From positions 291,001-355,000 of the forward strand of contig CAUYUJ010014184.1 in NCBI GenBank assembly GCA_963575745.1: DNA of 64,000 nucleotides, in the 5' to 3' direction. The notes beneath the pieces were generated by a model. It had not been told where the DNA came from, made no database searches, and saw only the letters and a list, made by a program, of their open reading frames with translations. The stretch is from Prorocentrum cordatum. Taxonomy: Eukaryota > Sar > Dinophyceae > Prorocentrales > Prorocentraceae. Shown here in pieces: positions 22,906-33,066 of this stretch. Numbering within the stretch: position 1 is the stretch's first letter; every line of letters starts with the position of its first letter. Position numbers and translations under genes: made by a program.

Positions 22906-23079
22906 GTTGGGGAGGTAGGAGGTAGGAGAACAGCACCTGAGTACCGGTCTCGACCATGCCAAGGACGAAATCCAGCCTGGCAGCGACGACCATCGCGGAA
23001 GAGGGCGGGGGTGGGGCGGGGCGGCAGCGCCTGGAAAGCCCGTGACACAGGGCAACCTGTGCCAGAAGGGCTCCCCTCT

Positions 23080-23585
23080 CCCTCCTCCTCCTCCTCCGCC
23101 TCCTCCTTTATCCCCTCCCCCTCCTCCTACTCCTCCCTCCGGGCGGGCGGCGCGCAGCCTGCAACGCCTGCTCCTCGGCGCGGCGTGCCGCTTCCAGCCG
23201 GAGGTCGCTGCCCTCCTCGCGCGCCCGTCGTCCGCGGAGGTGAGGACGGGGAGGAAAAGGAGGAGGATTGAGACGAGGACGAGGACGAGGACGCGGAGGA
23301 GGAGGAGGAGGAGGAGGGGAAAAATAATAATAAAGCGGAGGAGGAGGAGGAGGAGAGGAGGAGGAGGAGGAGGAGGGGGAGAAGGAGAAGGAGGAGGAGG
23401 AGCAAGAGAAGGACGAGGAGGAGGAGGCGGAGGAGGAGGAGAAGGAGGAGGAGGAAGATACCCAGGAAGAGGTCGCTGTGTTCATTGCGCACCCGTCGTC
23501 CTTGGAACAGGAGGACGAGGAGAAGACGGAGGACAAGGATGAGGAGGAAGACGAGGAGGAGGAGGAGGAGGAGGAGGAGGTATAG
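23080..23585. repeat. GAG-rich array with embedded repeated module
   Basis: GAG arrays alternate with a conserved 50-bp module, GAGGTCGCTGCCCTCCTCGC then GCGCCCGTCGTCC (23203). The module recurs at 23469 and, outside this block, at 23850. On the minus strand the first module extends into a coil-like stretch (SDLRLEAARRAEEQALQAAR). Confidence 0.75.
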
Positions 23586-24430
23586 CAAAAGAAAATCAAT
23601 AACATCTCACAAAGTCGATTGTTATAATGCCTGTGATTCAGCCTGAGGGGAAGAAACATGCAGTGGCTCATACGCTGAAAGAAGCGCGACTGTAGAGGGG
23701 GTTGATGCGAGCTGGGCCCGCCGACGACAGTGCACGCAAACCCCAGATCAGAACGACGCATGAAGGGCAGCGAAAGCTGTGCACTCATACCTGTAGCAGA
23801 GGAGAGGGACGAGGAGGAGGAGGAGGAGCAGGAGGAAGAATACCAGGAGGAGGTCGCTGTGCTCCTCGCGCGTCCTTCGTCCGCTGGGGAGGAGGAGGAG
23901 AAGAAGGAGGAGGAGGAGGAAGAAGAGGCGAGGAGGAGCTGGGCGCGGCAGGGCCGGTCGCATTCAAGCACCCGGCGCCCTGCCTTGCCTCGGACTCCGG
24001 CTGGCTCAGTGAGCACGTGAGGCCGGACCGCGTGGTGGGTTGTGACGTGGCCGTCCTTCGCGAGCGGGGTGGGCCCATAGCGCGCGGGGGCCCTGGAGCG
24101 GGCCGTCGGGCGAGGTAGCGTGGGGCGTGTGCTTTCTCCCGCCCTCTTGATGTCTGTAGCCGCTCGGCTGCGGTGCGCACGTGCACCGAGGAGCGCAGAA
24201 TAAGTTCGTCTTCGGGGAGCAGCGCAGCGGGACGAGGTTGCCCCCAGGCGCAGAAGCCGCTCGCACTCGTAAGACAATTTGAACAAGGTGAGCTTCAGAT
24301 GGGCGGTGAGGAAGTGCCGCTGGAGGAGAAGAATGAGCGATTGAATCCCGAGCGTACTGCAATGGTTCCTCTAACTCCGCTACCGTGGCCCCTGGCACGT
24401 TGAGGCGTGGTAGGATGCCAAGAGCAGCCT
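23586..24430. other. No gene; third copy of GAG-flanked module
   Basis: The module AGGTCGCTGTGCTCCTCGCG at 23850 again sits between GAG tracts (23810-23845 and 23890-23935). The plus-strand translation is EEVAVLLARPSSAGEEEE. No gene can be defended. Confidence 0.4.
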
Positions 24431-24540
24431 GGTGCGTGTCTGTAAGCCTTCTAAGGCCCCTCCCTCTCGTCACATCCAGCCGCGTGCATCGCCCGCCCTC
24501 TCTCGAGGGTTTCTTGGGCGCCCCGGCGCACACCTGGACT

Positions 24541-24910
24541 CTCCAGGGCTCGCCGTGGCTTCCAAGACGGCCCAGCAAGGCCACCAAGGCTGCGAAGATG
24601 GCCCGCCGTTGCCTCAAGAGGCACCCAGAAACACAAGAGGAGCGCCGAAGAAGTCGCGAGAGACATCCAAGAGGCTCCAAAACTCCCCAAAGGAAGGCGT
24701 TCTCCGCAAGAGGGTCTCCGGAAAAACCCAGGGCGGCCTCACGAGGCCACGAGACGGGCACAAAGAGGGCCCCCGGACGGGACCACGAGACGGCCCAGAC
24801 GAGCAAAACGGCCCCAACGCAGGACATGAGAGGGCCCAGAGACGACCGAGGAGAGCCGCAAGGCGACCGAAGAATGGCCCCAAGGGGCTCCCGAGACTAC
24901 CCCAAAGGAG
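24541..24910 (+). repeat. Degenerate GGCCCCCAAGAGG-type array
   Basis: The units are looser here (CCAAGAGGCTCC, CCAAGGGGCTCC, CGAGACGGCCCAG), but the 11-14 bp rhythm and minus-strand LLG/SWGPLG translation match the other arrays. Confidence 0.55.
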
Positions 24911-24914
24911 CCCT

Positions 24915-25117
24915 CTCCCTCTCCCTCCCTCTGCCTGCCTCTCCCTCCCTCTCCCTCCCTCTCCCCCCCCTTTTTTCCCCCCCCTCCCTCTCTCTTCCTC
25001 CCTCACTCTCCCTCCCTCTCCCTCCCTTCCCCCTCTCCCTCCCTCTCCCTCCCTCTCCCTCTCTCCCTCCCTCTCCCTCCCGCTCCCTCCCTCCCCCTTC
25101 CCCCTCCCTCCCTCCAT
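24915..25117. repeat. CTCCCT hexanucleotide array
   Basis: CTCCCTCTCCCT repeats with an internal C8T6C8 tract at 24963-24986. Confidence 0.9.
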
Positions 25118-25262
25118 GAGAGCTTATCAGGAAGTGGAGGCAAGGGATGTCACGTGTGGCGGCCTCCTGGCGGCATCTCGGAAGGTCGTCGCGCGGAGTG
25201 CTTCGCTGGCACTGCGCCAGATCTGCCGCAAGCACCTGGATGTTGCTTGCATCAAGGAACTC

Positions 25263-25443
25263 TTACAGTGGGGGTCCGACCACATGAAACCTTCCACAAG
25301 AAGCCAACCCTGAGACCCCAGGACGTGCATTGATTTTTGGGTGGGAACGTTACGCCTTCCACAGCAAAACCATCGAAACCCAGTACACCCAGGGCACCCT
25401 GGAGGCAAGCAGGGTGTTTCTTGGCATGGGCCTCCACTATGCC
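25263..25443. mobile_element. MITE-like element family M2, copy b
   Basis: It begins TTACAGTGGGGGTCCGACC and ends CATGGGCCTCCACTATGCC, imperfect inverted ends. The interior is collinear with the copies at 8431 and 50318, including GAAACCTTCCACAAGAAGCC and GGAGGCAAGCAGGGTGTTTC. Confidence 0.7.
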
Positions 25444-26557
25444 AAGCAGCATGCAACACATACGGTGCACAAGATAGGTTGCACCCCACTCGTTGCACCA
25501 CCTCGTATCCCACGTTGCCTACCCCGTAGATGCCACATTCTGCAGCTCCGCCACCGGGCCTGCACGATACAGGCGTGGTAGAATACCAAGTGCTTCGCTG
25601 TAAGGTTTCTGTCTTCTGATCTGACCCCTCCCTATTCACAGAAATGTGCACGCATCCCCCCTCCTCCCGAGGACAAGATCCCTCGAACAGCACGATGGAT
25701 CCGCACTCACGAGGCATCGATCCCGTGTTAAAAAAACGATTGGCCCGCGTCCCAAGCTTCTGAGACGGCCCATGCAGGCAAGCAGAGACGCCAGCATGGC
25801 CCAAGATGCTTCGAATGGCCCCCAGAAGGGGTCGAAGATAAACGATGGGTCCGCGCTTCCGAGGCCACGATCCCCCGTGAACAAAACGATGGGTCCGCGT
25901 CCCGAGCTCCCCAGACGGCCCATGCAGGCAAGCCAGGGCGCCACAATGGCCCGAGATGCCTCGTACACGGGCCCAGATGGCCCCAAGGGAGCCGAATGTG
26001 GCCTCGAGACGGCCCAAGATGCCTCCAAGAGGGCCCACAAGGGCCACAAGAGGACCTCCAACAGGGCCAGAAAACGCCACAATCTATGATCCCCTCTTGA
26101 TTGTTGAATGATGTTCGTATCCCCGTCTTTTCGAACTTCCGTCAGCTCGGGACAGCCCAGGAAGCCTCCACGATGGCCCCAAGACGGCCCACGAGGCCCC
26201 CACGAGGGCACGACCTCACGAGGGCCCAAGAGACGTCCCAGCCGGCCCTAACATGGCGCCAAGAAGGCGTCCAGACACCCACCATGCGGCCAACAGGGCC
26301 CCAGGACAGCCCAAGAGGGCCCCAAGTGACCCCACGACTGCCTCACAGGAGGCCAAGACGGCCCCAAGACGGTCCAAACGAGCTCCATGGGAGCTCACAA
26401 AACAGTGAAGACGAAAGGTGTCGTATGCGACGGCCTTCCTCTTCCTCCTTCACTTCCTCCTGCTGCTGCTGCTCCTCCTTATGCTCGTCCTCGGGCTCGT
26501 CCTCGTGCCCCTCCTCATCATCATGATCATCATGGTCATCATCCTCATCATCATCAT

Positions 26558-26985
26558 GATCTACCCCTCCCCCTTGGCCAGACAACATTTTCAGACGCAT
26601 AGCGGGGCTACGCGGCAGGATGCAAGGTTGATGGCACGAGCTGACGGACAGCCGCTCTGGGCGGCTGCAAACGCTTACAGGTTGGTCTGGTGAGGCCTGG
26701 AGATCCCCCCCAATTGAAAAAGGAAAGAGAGGGGAGGCATGACGGGGTTCGGGATGGCGCAGCAAAAAACCTTAAGGGTTGAAAACGGCCGCCGGGAGGC
26801 ACGATCAATGCTGCGCACCGCACTCTCATGATCTACCCCTCCCCCTTGGCCAGACAACATTTTCAGACGCATAGCGGGGCTAGCGGCTACGCGGCAGGTT
26901 ACAAGGTTGATGGCACGAGCTGACGGACAGCCGCTCTGGGCGGCCGCGAACGCTTACAATTTGGTCTGGTGAGGCCTGGAGATCT
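26558..26985 (-). mobile_element. Duplicated B1-A2-B2 terminal repeats of the tyrosine-recombinase element
   Basis: A2 is 26757-26829. B1 lies directly to its right (26830-26984) and B2 to its left (about 26558-26705). Order and spacing are the same as in the intact element's 3' end at 28154-28580, from which this copy derives by duplication. Confidence 0.8.
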
Positions 26986-26994
26986 CCCTTATCC

Positions 26995-27500
26995 ACGAAG
27001 TGGACTGCTTAAAAGGCGTTTATAAATTAATCCTGCTAGCACTTTAGTCAGCTCTTTAGGATAAGCTTGAGCACGTAACGTATTCCAATTTCCACAGCTA
27101 TCTTTCCCCTCCAAGACGGTGTGGCGGCAGCCTGTCCGAGAACACAGCCCATTTGACATAGTACACCTGCGGCCAGCAGAGGACATATCAACACCGTGGG
27201 ATAACAACGTCGTACTCTTTTTCCAAGCTTCACCGTACTGGCAGAAATCAAGGTGCACAAACGCGGGAGATAGAACCTCGGCCCCGAAGGATTTCATCTT
27301 GGTGAGCTTTTTCAAAGCCGGGGCTTTCCAGACACGACTCGTGCGAGGGTTCTCGACAGTCCAGGGGGCCCCAGCTTTTGACGCGGCCCGGCAACAGCGA
27401 ACGACAAACCACATCAACTGGTTCCCCTCCTTGACCTTCCTGGCGTTTTTTTCACCCAGCCCAGGGAGTCCCATGATATACTTTTGTTCGTCCCGAAGAG
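26995..27500 (-). pseudogene. Truncated cytosine-methyltransferase-like domain (duplicate)
   Basis: It carries the ENP-motif half of the domain found at 28495-29314, differing by a few residues (for example LKKLTKMKSFGAEV against LKQLTKLKSFGTEV). The catalytic PC-motif half is missing. At about 27496 the frame fuses to translated array sequence, giving a chimeric 278-codon frame that ends at 26989 and has no expected function. Confidence 0.7.
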
Positions 27501-28153
27501 GCCCACGATGGGTCCGCGTCCCGAGCTCCCCAGACGGCCCACGCAGGCAAGCCAGGGCGCCACAATGGCCCGATGGCCCCAAGGGAGCCGAACGTGGCCT
27601 CGAGACGGCCCAAGATGCCTCCAAGAGGGCCCACAAGGGCCACAAGAGGACCTCCAACAGGGCCCGAAAACGCCACAATCTATGATCCCCTCTTGATTGT
27701 TGAATGATGTTCGTATCCCCGTCTTTTCGAACTTCCGTCAGCTCGGGACAGCCCAGGAAGCCTCCACGATGGCCCCAAGACGGCCCACGAGGCCCCCACG
27801 AGGGCACGACCTCACGAGGGCCCAAGAGACGTCCCAGCCGGCCCTAACATGGCGCCAAGAAGGCGTCCAGACACCCACCATGCGGCCAACAGGGCCCCAG
27901 GACAGCCCAAGAGGGCCCCAAGTGACCCCACGACTGCCTCACAGGAGGCCAAGACGGCCCCAAGACGGTCCAAACGAGCTCCATGGGAGCTCACAAAACA
28001 GTGAAGACGAAAGGTGTCGTATGCGACGGCCTTCCTCTTCCTCCTTCACTTCCTCCTGCTGCTGCTGCTCCTCCTTATGCTCGTCCTCGGGCTCGTCCTC
28101 GTGCCCCTCCTCATCATCATGATCATCATGGTCATCATCCTCATCATCATCAT

Positions 28154-28301
28154 GATCTACCCCTCCCCCTTGGCCAGACAGCATTTTCAGACGCATAGCG
28201 GGGCTACGCGGCAGGATGCAAGGTTGATGGCACGAGCTGACGGACAGCCGCTCTGGGCGGCTGCAAACGCTTACAGGTTGGTCTGGTGAGGCCTGGAGAT
28301 C
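28154..28301 (-). repeat. Split direct repeat B2
   Basis: GATCTACCCCTCCCCCTTGG at its outer edge to GCCTGGAGATC at its inner edge. It matches B1 except for a short indel near GGGGCTA(GCGGCTA)CGCGG and scattered changes. The outer flank is ATCATCATCATCAT. Confidence 0.85.
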
Positions 28302-28352
28302 CACCCCAATTGAAAAAGGAGAGAGAGGGGAGGCATGACGGGGTTCGGGATG

Positions 28353-28425
28353 GCGCAGCAAAAAACCTTAAGGGTTGAAAACGGCCGCGGGGAGGCACGA
28401 TCAATGCTGCGCACCGCACTCTCAT
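28353..28425 (-). repeat. Split direct repeat A2
   Basis: GCGCAGCAAAAAACCTTAAG through CAATGCTGCGCACCGCAC to CTCTCAT. Its outer end touches B1 directly at CTCAT|GATC. Confidence 0.85.
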
Positions 28426-28580
28426 GATCTACCCCTCCCCCTTGGCCAGACAACATTTTCAGACGCATAGCGGGGCTAGCGGCTACGCGGCAGGTTACAA
28501 GGTTGATGGCACGAGCTGACGGACAGCCGCTCTGGGCGGCTGCGAACGCTTACAATTTGGTCTGGCGAGGCCTGGAGATC
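28426..28580 (-). repeat. Split direct repeat B1
   Basis: GATCTACCCC to GGCCTGGAGATC. It lies just downstream of the methyltransferase frame in element orientation, so the last codons of that frame run into it. Confidence 0.85.
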
Positions 28581-29314
28581 TCCCTTTTCCACGAAGTGGA
28601 CTGCTTAAAAGGCGTTTATAAATTAATCCTGCTAGCACTTTAGTCAGCTCTTTAGGATAAGCTTGAGCACGTAACGTATTCCAATTTCCACAGCTATCTT
28701 TCCCCTCCAAGACGGTGTGGCGGCAGCCTGTCCGAGAACACAGCCCATTTGACATAGTACACCTGCGGCCAGCAGAGGACAGATCAACACCGTGGGATAA
28801 CAACGTCGTACTCTTTTTCCAAGCTTCACCGTACTGGCAGAAATCAAGGTGCACAAACGCGGGAGATAGAACCTCGGTCCCGAAAGATTTCAACTTGGTG
28901 AGCTGTTTCAAAGCCGGGGCTTTCCAGACACGACTCGTGCGAGGGTTCTCGACAGTCCAGGGGGCCCCAGCTTTTGACGCGGCCCGGCAACAGCGAACGA
29001 CAAACCACATCAACTGGTTCCCCTCCTTGACCTTCCTGGCGTTTTTTTCACCCAGCCCAGGGAGTCCCATGATATACTTTTGTTCGTCCCGAAGCGGCCC
29101 TGGACCAGTTCCTCCCCATCTTCTAGCTCTGCTCCAAGTAGTGCAGGGCAGCCCGAACCAGAGACAACCAACCCTCCTGCTTCTAATAAGGGCAAGGACT
29201 CTCTGCTGGTTCTTCTTGACCAACAGGTCGACATTGTTAAGAACGTCCAAGCCCTCCGCACGGATGCCGTGGCGACGCAGTCAAGCGGCCAGATCCCGAG
29301 AAAACCTCAAGACA
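28495..29314 (-). pseudogene. Cytosine-C5 methyltransferase-like domain of the YR element
   Basis: In element orientation a SAM-binding motif I appears first (CLEVFSGSGRLTAS, 29314-29273). A frameshift near 29260 follows. The rest of the domain is in a second frame ending at 28495: a Pro-Cys motif IV (LWFGLPCTTWSRARRW), an ENP motif (APWTVENPRTSRVW), FCQYGEAWKKSTTLL in the position of motif VIII, and RAQAYPKELTKVLAGL near the end. F-x-G-x-G, P-C and E-N are the core of C5-methyltransferases that use the motif IV cysteine as nucleophile. The domain follows the recombinase, which ends at 29386, in a different frame, so at least two frame changes separate recombinase, motif I and motif IV. The substrate is unknown. 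Acquisition of cytosine methyltransferases by dinoflagellate retroelements is known in general. Confidence 0.65.
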
Positions 29315-29385
29315 CCCACGGCGCCCAACGAGCCCCCATCGAGCTCCACGCGATCGCGGAGCTGGAGACCTGCGCCGCGAGCGCT

Positions 29386-30735
29386 TCACCTCCTCACGGC
29401 CCGGGGCGGCTGGAGGGCGGCCTTCCGCCCCAGCAGCACGTCGTCGAGAACGGCCGCGCACTTTTTCACATGGTCGAGGACGTGAGGCACGAGCATCGCG
29501 AGCATATTCTGAACCTTTCCGATCTTGGTATACCGACGAACGGAGCTCTCCGTCTGCCACCTGCCGCGGGCCATCACCGTGGCCCTGTCTCTGTGCTTGC
29601 CGACGAGGTCGTGGGCGGCTCCTCCGCGACGGCACTGGTAGAGCGACAGGCGGTCGCGCAGCCCGAGGTCGAGAGCTGCCTGGTTCATCAGGTCGTGCAC
29701 CTCTTTCAGCTGGAAGTCGAACAGGAAGGCGCCCCTTGCCTTTCCCCGGGCCCGCCTGTGCAGCGCCGCGCCGAGGTTGGGCAGATGCCCCTGGTCGAGG
29801 ATGAGGCTGTTGTCGTAGGCCCCGACCTTGTCGGGCACCTTCTCGTCGGACCCCCTGATGATCACCGTGTAGTGCCGAAGCCCGTGCCCCGCCCCCGAGG
29901 CCGGGGGAACCGCATCCTTCGCGCGGATGCTCAAGCCCTCCGAGGGCCTCAGGTAGCATGCAAAGCACACCGCCAGGTACAGCGCCATGTCCGACCTCCC
30001 CTGCTGCGCCAAGTGCATCGCCAGAGCCGCCAGGATGATCCAAGGCAGCGGCAGCAGGCTGGTGGGAGGCGCGACCTTTCTCCACCCTTTCAAGGCCCTC
30101 TGTGCCCGCACCAGCGACCAAATCTGACCGCTCTTGGTGCGGGCCTCCGCGAACTGCACGGCCGCAATGGTCTTCTCGGCGAGCGAGGGGCCGTACCCGT
30201 CCAGGAACTTCACGTCGAAGTAGTCCACGAGCAGCAAATCGGTCTGCGCCGAGATGCCCGTGGGCAACCCGTTCTCCGTGCAGAAGTACCTGAACTCATT
30301 CAGGTAGAAATCGTATTCTTGATTCATCTTGGCCGAGACGCTGCGCTCCTCCAAGCGAGACTTCATGCCCCGCCACGCCAGCAGCTTCCCCTTCGGGTCG
30401 AGCGCCTCCTCGGCCTTCCTCTTGTGCGACGTCAAGTCGAGCGCCGCCCGCGTGCCCAAAGGCGGCAAAGGGCGGCGGTCCTCGGGAGCATCCACCAGCG
30501 CCGTCAGCAAGCGCTTCTCCTTGGGAGAGACCCGGCGGCCGTGCTCCTTCTCGCCAACGCTCCAGCCCCGGAGGCTCCGGGAGCCAGTGGGCGCCGTCGC
30601 TGCCGCGCGAGCGATGCCCCCCGCCGCCTGCGCCTTGCCGACGAGCTGCCTCTCCTGGCCCGCCCGCGTCGGCAGCGTGGGCCCGGCGGCGAGCGTTCGC
30701 GCGTTCCTCGCGGCGTGAGGGTTCGTCTGCAACAT
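29386..30735 (-). CDS. Tyrosine recombinase of the YR element
   Basis: An intact 449-codon frame starts at an ATG at 30735, which overlaps the end of the RNase H frame, and ends at a stop at 29386. After an Ala/Arg/Lys-rich N-terminus comes a SAM-like core-binding region (YDFYLNEFRYFCTENGLPTG). The catalytic domain follows with the first Arg in CFACYLRPSEGLSIRA (about 29950), a box II YQCRRGGAAHDLVG, and GRWQTESSVRRYTKIG, whose RRYTK Tyr (about 29530) is the expected nucleophile. Such enzymes integrate circular cDNA by strand exchange. Box II has CRR where an LRH-type triplet with a second His is usual, so activity is doubtful. The antisense 552-codon frame (29080-30738) is a GC shadow. Confidence 0.8.
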   Translation of the reverse strand: MLQTNPHAARNARTLAAGPTLPTRAGQERQLVGKAQAAGGIARAAATAPTGSRSLRGWSVGEKEHGRRVSPKEKRLLTALVDAPEDRRPLPPLGTRAALDLTSHKRKAEEALDPKGKLLAWRGMKSRLEERSVSAKMNQEYDFYLNEFRYFCTENGLPTGISAQTDLLLVDYFDVKFLDGYGPSLAEKTIAAVQFAEARTKSGQIWSLVRAQRALKGWRKVAPPTSLLPLPWIILAALAMHLAQQGRSDMALYLAVCFACYLRPSEGLSIRAKDAVPPASGAGHGLRHYTVIIRGSDEKVPDKVGAYDNSLILDQGHLPNLGAALHRRARGKARGAFLFDFQLKEVHDLMNQAALDLGLRDRLSLYQCRRGGAAHDLVGKHRDRATVMARGRWQTESSVRRYTKIGKVQNMLAMLVPHVLDHVKKCAAVLDDVLLGRKAALQPPRAVRR

Positions 30736-32997
30736 TGATCTCGCTGGGCACCCGCCGCGGCCGAAGGCGGCTGTTGGTGGCGAGCAAAAGGGCCCCCGCT
30801 TGCTGGCAGACCCTGAGCAAATCGCACGAGCAGGCACGACCCTTCGACAAAGCGAAACACAGCCCCATGTTGTCGACGAGGAGTAGATGCCGCTTTCCAG
30901 AGTTACGGTGAGCCCGGGAAAGACGTCTGAGCGCTAGAATAACCGTCCTACCTTCCTTGATCGTGATATGTTCGCCCAAGAACTTCCAGGTACCATACAA
31001 CACCACGTCCCAAGACTCCTGCTTCATAAGACATAGGGGCACTTCGGGGAAATCGGGATCCTCCGAGTACTTGAAAGAGCCCCAATCACCCGCATCGTCC
31101 CGCAGACCTTCCTTCGAGACCTCCGGGGCCCAGACGCTCCCAGCCGTGGCGAGGTCCTCCTGGGGGTCCAAACCTAGAGCACGAGACCTGGGGGCCCATT
31201 GGTCAGGAGCAAGTCGTTTGAAACGCCACCTCTCGTTCCACCTCCCCATCCTCCGAACTGGTTCAACGTCCAGATCGCGCTGGCAAACTCCGCACCCCCG
31301 TCGGCGAGGCATCGGTGCACGTGACCGTGGGATTCCACTCCTGACGAAGATCAGCCACGGCGAGTGGCAGAATACCAGTAATGATGCGACACTCTTTGCA
31401 GCAGCTCGGCCAAAGACGTTCGGGCTCCGAACTCTGCGAGACGAAGTCGTACAGGTGCCGCAAGACTGGGAGCGTGCTGCGATTCAACATGGCGACGTAA
31501 ATGTAGTGTCCGATCAGCCTCTCAACAGTTTTTGCCGAAACCACGGGCCCCGAACTCAGCCAGACAAACGCGACGATCAACTTCCAAAGCTTGTCGGGGT
31601 CCGGACTGAGGGTACCTGCATCGCCATTAAGAACCGAACCCAGCACGCGGGCGACGAAGGAAGGTCCCGAGATGTCGTGGATGGTGAAACCGTCCTGCTC
31701 CATATCCCTCTGAACAGCGTCGCGCAACTCTCCAGCTCGCTCACACGAGAATGCGCCGGCATTCAAATTATCACAGTACGCCATGTAGACGCGCTCGCCT
31801 GCCTGCGCAATTTGGAACGGGGTGCCCGTCCACGAGAACGAAACTGTCTGAGACCTCCCTGTGGGCAACTTGCATATGGTACTCTTGAACCAACCAGAAA
31901 GACCAAGTAAACCCCATTGGTAACACGGTGAGACACATTGACACCTTCTCATCAACTCTGAAACCGCCCAAGAGCACCCCCGACACACCTGCTTTCAGTA
32001 AGTCCCCCACGACCGCGTCAGCCTCAAAAGCGAAGAAATCTGAAAGCTCGTCCGAGATACCGCACTCGTAGAAACAGTCCATGATGTCACCTTCGGCCCA
32101 ATACAAGGCCTGTCCTACAGGGATCTCCAGGTCACTCAAAGAACTTAAATCACCTAGCTCAGTGTGAGGGGGAGGTGCGAATCGAAGATTACACTGGCGG
32201 CAGTCGAGGGCAAGACGTTGCTTCCCCTACTTTTCCAAACCGGTGAACGCCCCGATGCGAGCGGCGGGGCGCCGAGTGAACCTCACAAGTCCCCGAGAAG
32301 ACATCCTGGGGGCAAAGGCACAGAAGCCCCCAGGGGCTTTCAACAGCGGGTCCGTGTAAGGCGGCACTCGAGATGCATCGTCGGACAGCTGGCTCCAAAC
32401 CGCTGCACCGGCGAGCATCTTCTCTTCAAAGTTCTGAAGGCACTCCAGGGGCAACCCTACCAAAACTGACTCCAAATCCACAGGCGACCGCCCCACGTCC
32501 GGAAGCGACAGTTTCTCCCAAACCATGGGAACCCGGGTGCCCTGACCCAGGTCCCCTGCATAATCATGCTTAAAAGCCCGAAGCTCCTGGAGGGCTCCTG
32601 GGCGGGTGACGCTCGGAGGCTTGGGGCCCAGCTCACGCGCGCTCACGATCAGATGAGCAAGAGCAGCACGCTGACACTGCGGCAGCGTCATCAGGTCGCT
32701 GACGGCCGGAGGGGCTGGCACATCACGAGCACCGTAGTACATCGAGTTGAGAGCGTCCACGGACCTGTTGACTGCGGCTGCCACAGCCCACCGACGCGTC
32801 ACGCGCCGTGTCGTAGAACGGCGCATCCTTCGCAGGCCACCTCGGCGCCCTTCAGCGAGACGAGGCAAAGGGAAAATATCACGATACCTGCTTGGGACGT
32901 TCTCTCCCTCAGAAAAGATGGCCTCGCCGCAGTGCATGGCCATGGCTCCGAACAGGAAGACAGCGCCGAACAGGTTGAGTCGGGCCCTGCTCACCAC
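30700..32997 (-). pseudogene. Reverse transcriptase-RNase H of the YR element
   Basis: The first frame (32997-32227) ends at an in-frame TAG (32227-32229). Directly after it the same frame continues with GKQRLALDCRQCNLRFAPPP, the RT motif following the fingers. Then come WAEGDIMDCFYECGISDELS, with the first catalytic Asp in DIMDCFY, and CLTVLPMGFTWSFWLVQEYH, the primer-grip-side LPMG. A frameshift near 31800-31830 moves to ERVYMAYCDNLNAGAF, where YCDN stands for the usual YVDD/YVDN. A second shift near 31290 splits RNase H between VTCTDASPTG (first Asp) and GCGVCQRDLDVEPV. RNase H then shows KEGRTVILALRRLSRAH (Glu), RHLLLVDNMGLCFAL (Asp) and SEINVADEPSRREE (last Asp). At least one stop and two frameshifts inactivate it. 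Confidence 0.8.
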
Positions 32998-33066
32998 TTG
33001 CTGCTCGCAGGCTCTCGGGGAACGACGAGATGCGGCCGAGCCAATCCGCGCCTCTAGACCCGTAGG

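Larger units (their letters stand above)
25886..29096 (+). repeat. Tandem duplication, two copies of about 1.6 kb
   Basis: 25886-27503 is repeated as 27504-29096. Collinear positions differ by 1621 bp up to a 25-bp deletion near 25951-25975 and by 1596 bp thereafter. The copies differ by only scattered substitutions. Each copy contains, left to right, the degenerate GGCCC array, a CTC/ATC-rich segment, repeats B2, A2 and B1 of the tyrosine-recombinase element, and the 3' part of its methyltransferase frame. The left copy is cut inside that frame (about 27496), so it is a truncated extra 3' end created by segmental duplication, not an independent insertion. Confidence 0.85.

Noticed and set aside
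23108-24286. 392-codon Ser-rich minus-strand frame
   Set aside because: Serine runs come from the GAG array read on the other strand; only the short coil-like end deserves mention.
29080-30738. 552-codon plus-strand frame antisense to the recombinase
   Set aside because: The minus strand carries recombinase motifs (CFACYLRPSEG, RRYTK), while the plus frame shows none and is a GC-rich shadow.
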